This document shows, one piece after another, positions 63,247 to 64,000 of a DNA stretch of 64,000 bases (the stretch's first letter is position 1; each line of letters opens with the position of its first letter). The DNA comes from Stenocarpella maydis (lineage: Eukaryota; Ascomycota; Sordariomycetes; Diaporthales; Diaporthaceae): positions 1 through 64,000 of the forward strand of contig NQMI01000025.1 of NCBI GenBank assembly GCA_002270565.1. The letters are read 5' to 3'. The position numbers were made by a program, and so were the translations under genes. The notes under the pieces are model-generated. The model was not told the origin of the DNA. It made no database searches and saw only the letters and a list, made by a program, of their open reading frames with translations.

Positions 63247-64000
63247 CTTGTCTCGTGAAGCAGAAGCACGTCGGTTTGCTCTTTTGGTAATATCGTATTG
63301 AATTGATTTTCTTTTTTGGGTCCCTATCTACACCTGTGGGGGCGGATTCGCAAGGAAAACGTGCAGGTGTAGTGGCGCGCCGGGAGTGATGCAGATGGAT
63401 CGGACGGGCTGGTAGGCAACTGGGATCGAGGTCTCGGGAATAGAAGTGTACGGCCGGGTGATACTATCGCGGAGGGCGACGACTGGCACTGCAAAAGAGG
63501 GGAAGTGCTGGGAAGACAACCTCCTCTGATGACTGCTTCAGACGGATGATGGGTGCAGCTTTTGGCGGGAGGCAGGGCGAGGCGAGGTGCGGGCCAAGAT
63601 ATTGAGGTTGAGGTTGAGGCTGACTTGAGGCTTGAGGTCGGGTAGATGTAGTCAAGGGAGGCGCGAGGTGAAGAGTTGATGTGTTGAAGCAGGCGCTCAA
63701 AAAGAACTCAGAAGAAGGTGATGAGTGCGGTGAGGCTTGAGAGTGCAAGGCAAGCAGGCAGGCAGGATACCGAGAGAACCAGATCTCAAACCTTTTCGCG
63801 CCGTCGCAAACAGCAGCAAGCACCCGAGGTGGCCGTCTCTGGGAGTAGTTGGCCTGCTCACTACTTCTGTTGGCTGTCTCAGAGCTAGCTAGACGCCGCG
63901 TCGTAGCTGTGACTCGCTGCTTCAGTCTGCACCGCTGTTAGAATGCACGTATGCGTGTGTGTGCGTGTGTGCCTGTCGGCGTGCGTCTGGAGAGTAGAGG
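63247..64000. promoter_or_regulatory. 5' leader/promoter of the KH gene
   Basis: No gene. Contains TTGAGG repeats (63600-63635) and a GT/GC-alternating run near the window end (63950-63985). The 119-aa minus frame at 63464-63823 is Ser/Pro/Gln-rich leader sequence. Confidence 0.45.

Noticed and set aside
1..64000. CRISPR arrays, operons, ribosome binding sites
   Set aside because: Eukaryotic sequence with spliceosomal introns; no regularly spaced direct repeats seen.

Overview
The window is nuclear DNA from a filamentous ascomycete, most likely a Sordariomycete. The genes are compact, with short introns (62-106 bp mostly, GTRAGT-like donors and CTRAY branch points). Proteins are of fungal type (2EXR, PITH/thioredoxin, Erj5, fungal-only proteins). 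AT-rich transposon relics show the C-to-T pattern of repeat-induced point mutation (RIP). I could not fix the species; no search was run.

Layout. 1-8.6 kb is a transposon-rich block. An RIP-mutated LTR element with a minus-strand gag relic ends at about 2845, directly against the 3' half of a Fot1/pogo-type transposase relic (2846-3676). A frame-broken, unrecognised gene remnant follows (about 4194-5258). Then comes a complete Fot1-like element with 52-bp terminal inverted repeats and a TA target duplication (6719-8599). 9-20 kb is conserved housekeeping DNA: casein kinase 2 regulatory subunit, a PAP2 lipid phosphatase, a cupin protein, mitochondrial ribosomal protein uL2m, and B-type cyclin. 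20-31 kb holds a hypothetical gene, a Pro/Ser-rich protein, a second cupin, an MFS transporter and a 2EXR protein. 31-44 kb holds a long gene-poor stretch, a thioredoxin-PITH protein, a 0.9-kb AT-rich inverted-repeat element, a J-domain protein with a GC-AG intron, a Gln-rich fungal protein and the ER J-protein Erj5. 45-52 kb holds a PRA1 protein followed 68 bp later by an unknown basic protein, a small membrane protein with an in-frame intron, saccharopine dehydrogenase (LYS1) and a single-pass receptor-like membrane protein. 52-64 kb is sparser: a secreted hydrolase-like protein, a DUF3237 protein, a 76-aa conserved small protein and a three-KH RNA-binding protein.

The genes do not form an obvious biosynthetic cluster or operon. 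They look like independent genes in divergent and convergent pairs. Exon models below were built by hand from splice signals, and every multi-exon model closes in frame. The most unusual points are the nested transposons, the GC-AG intron carrying a C-run, the in-frame retainable intron, the foldback element and the 68-bp tandem gene pair.
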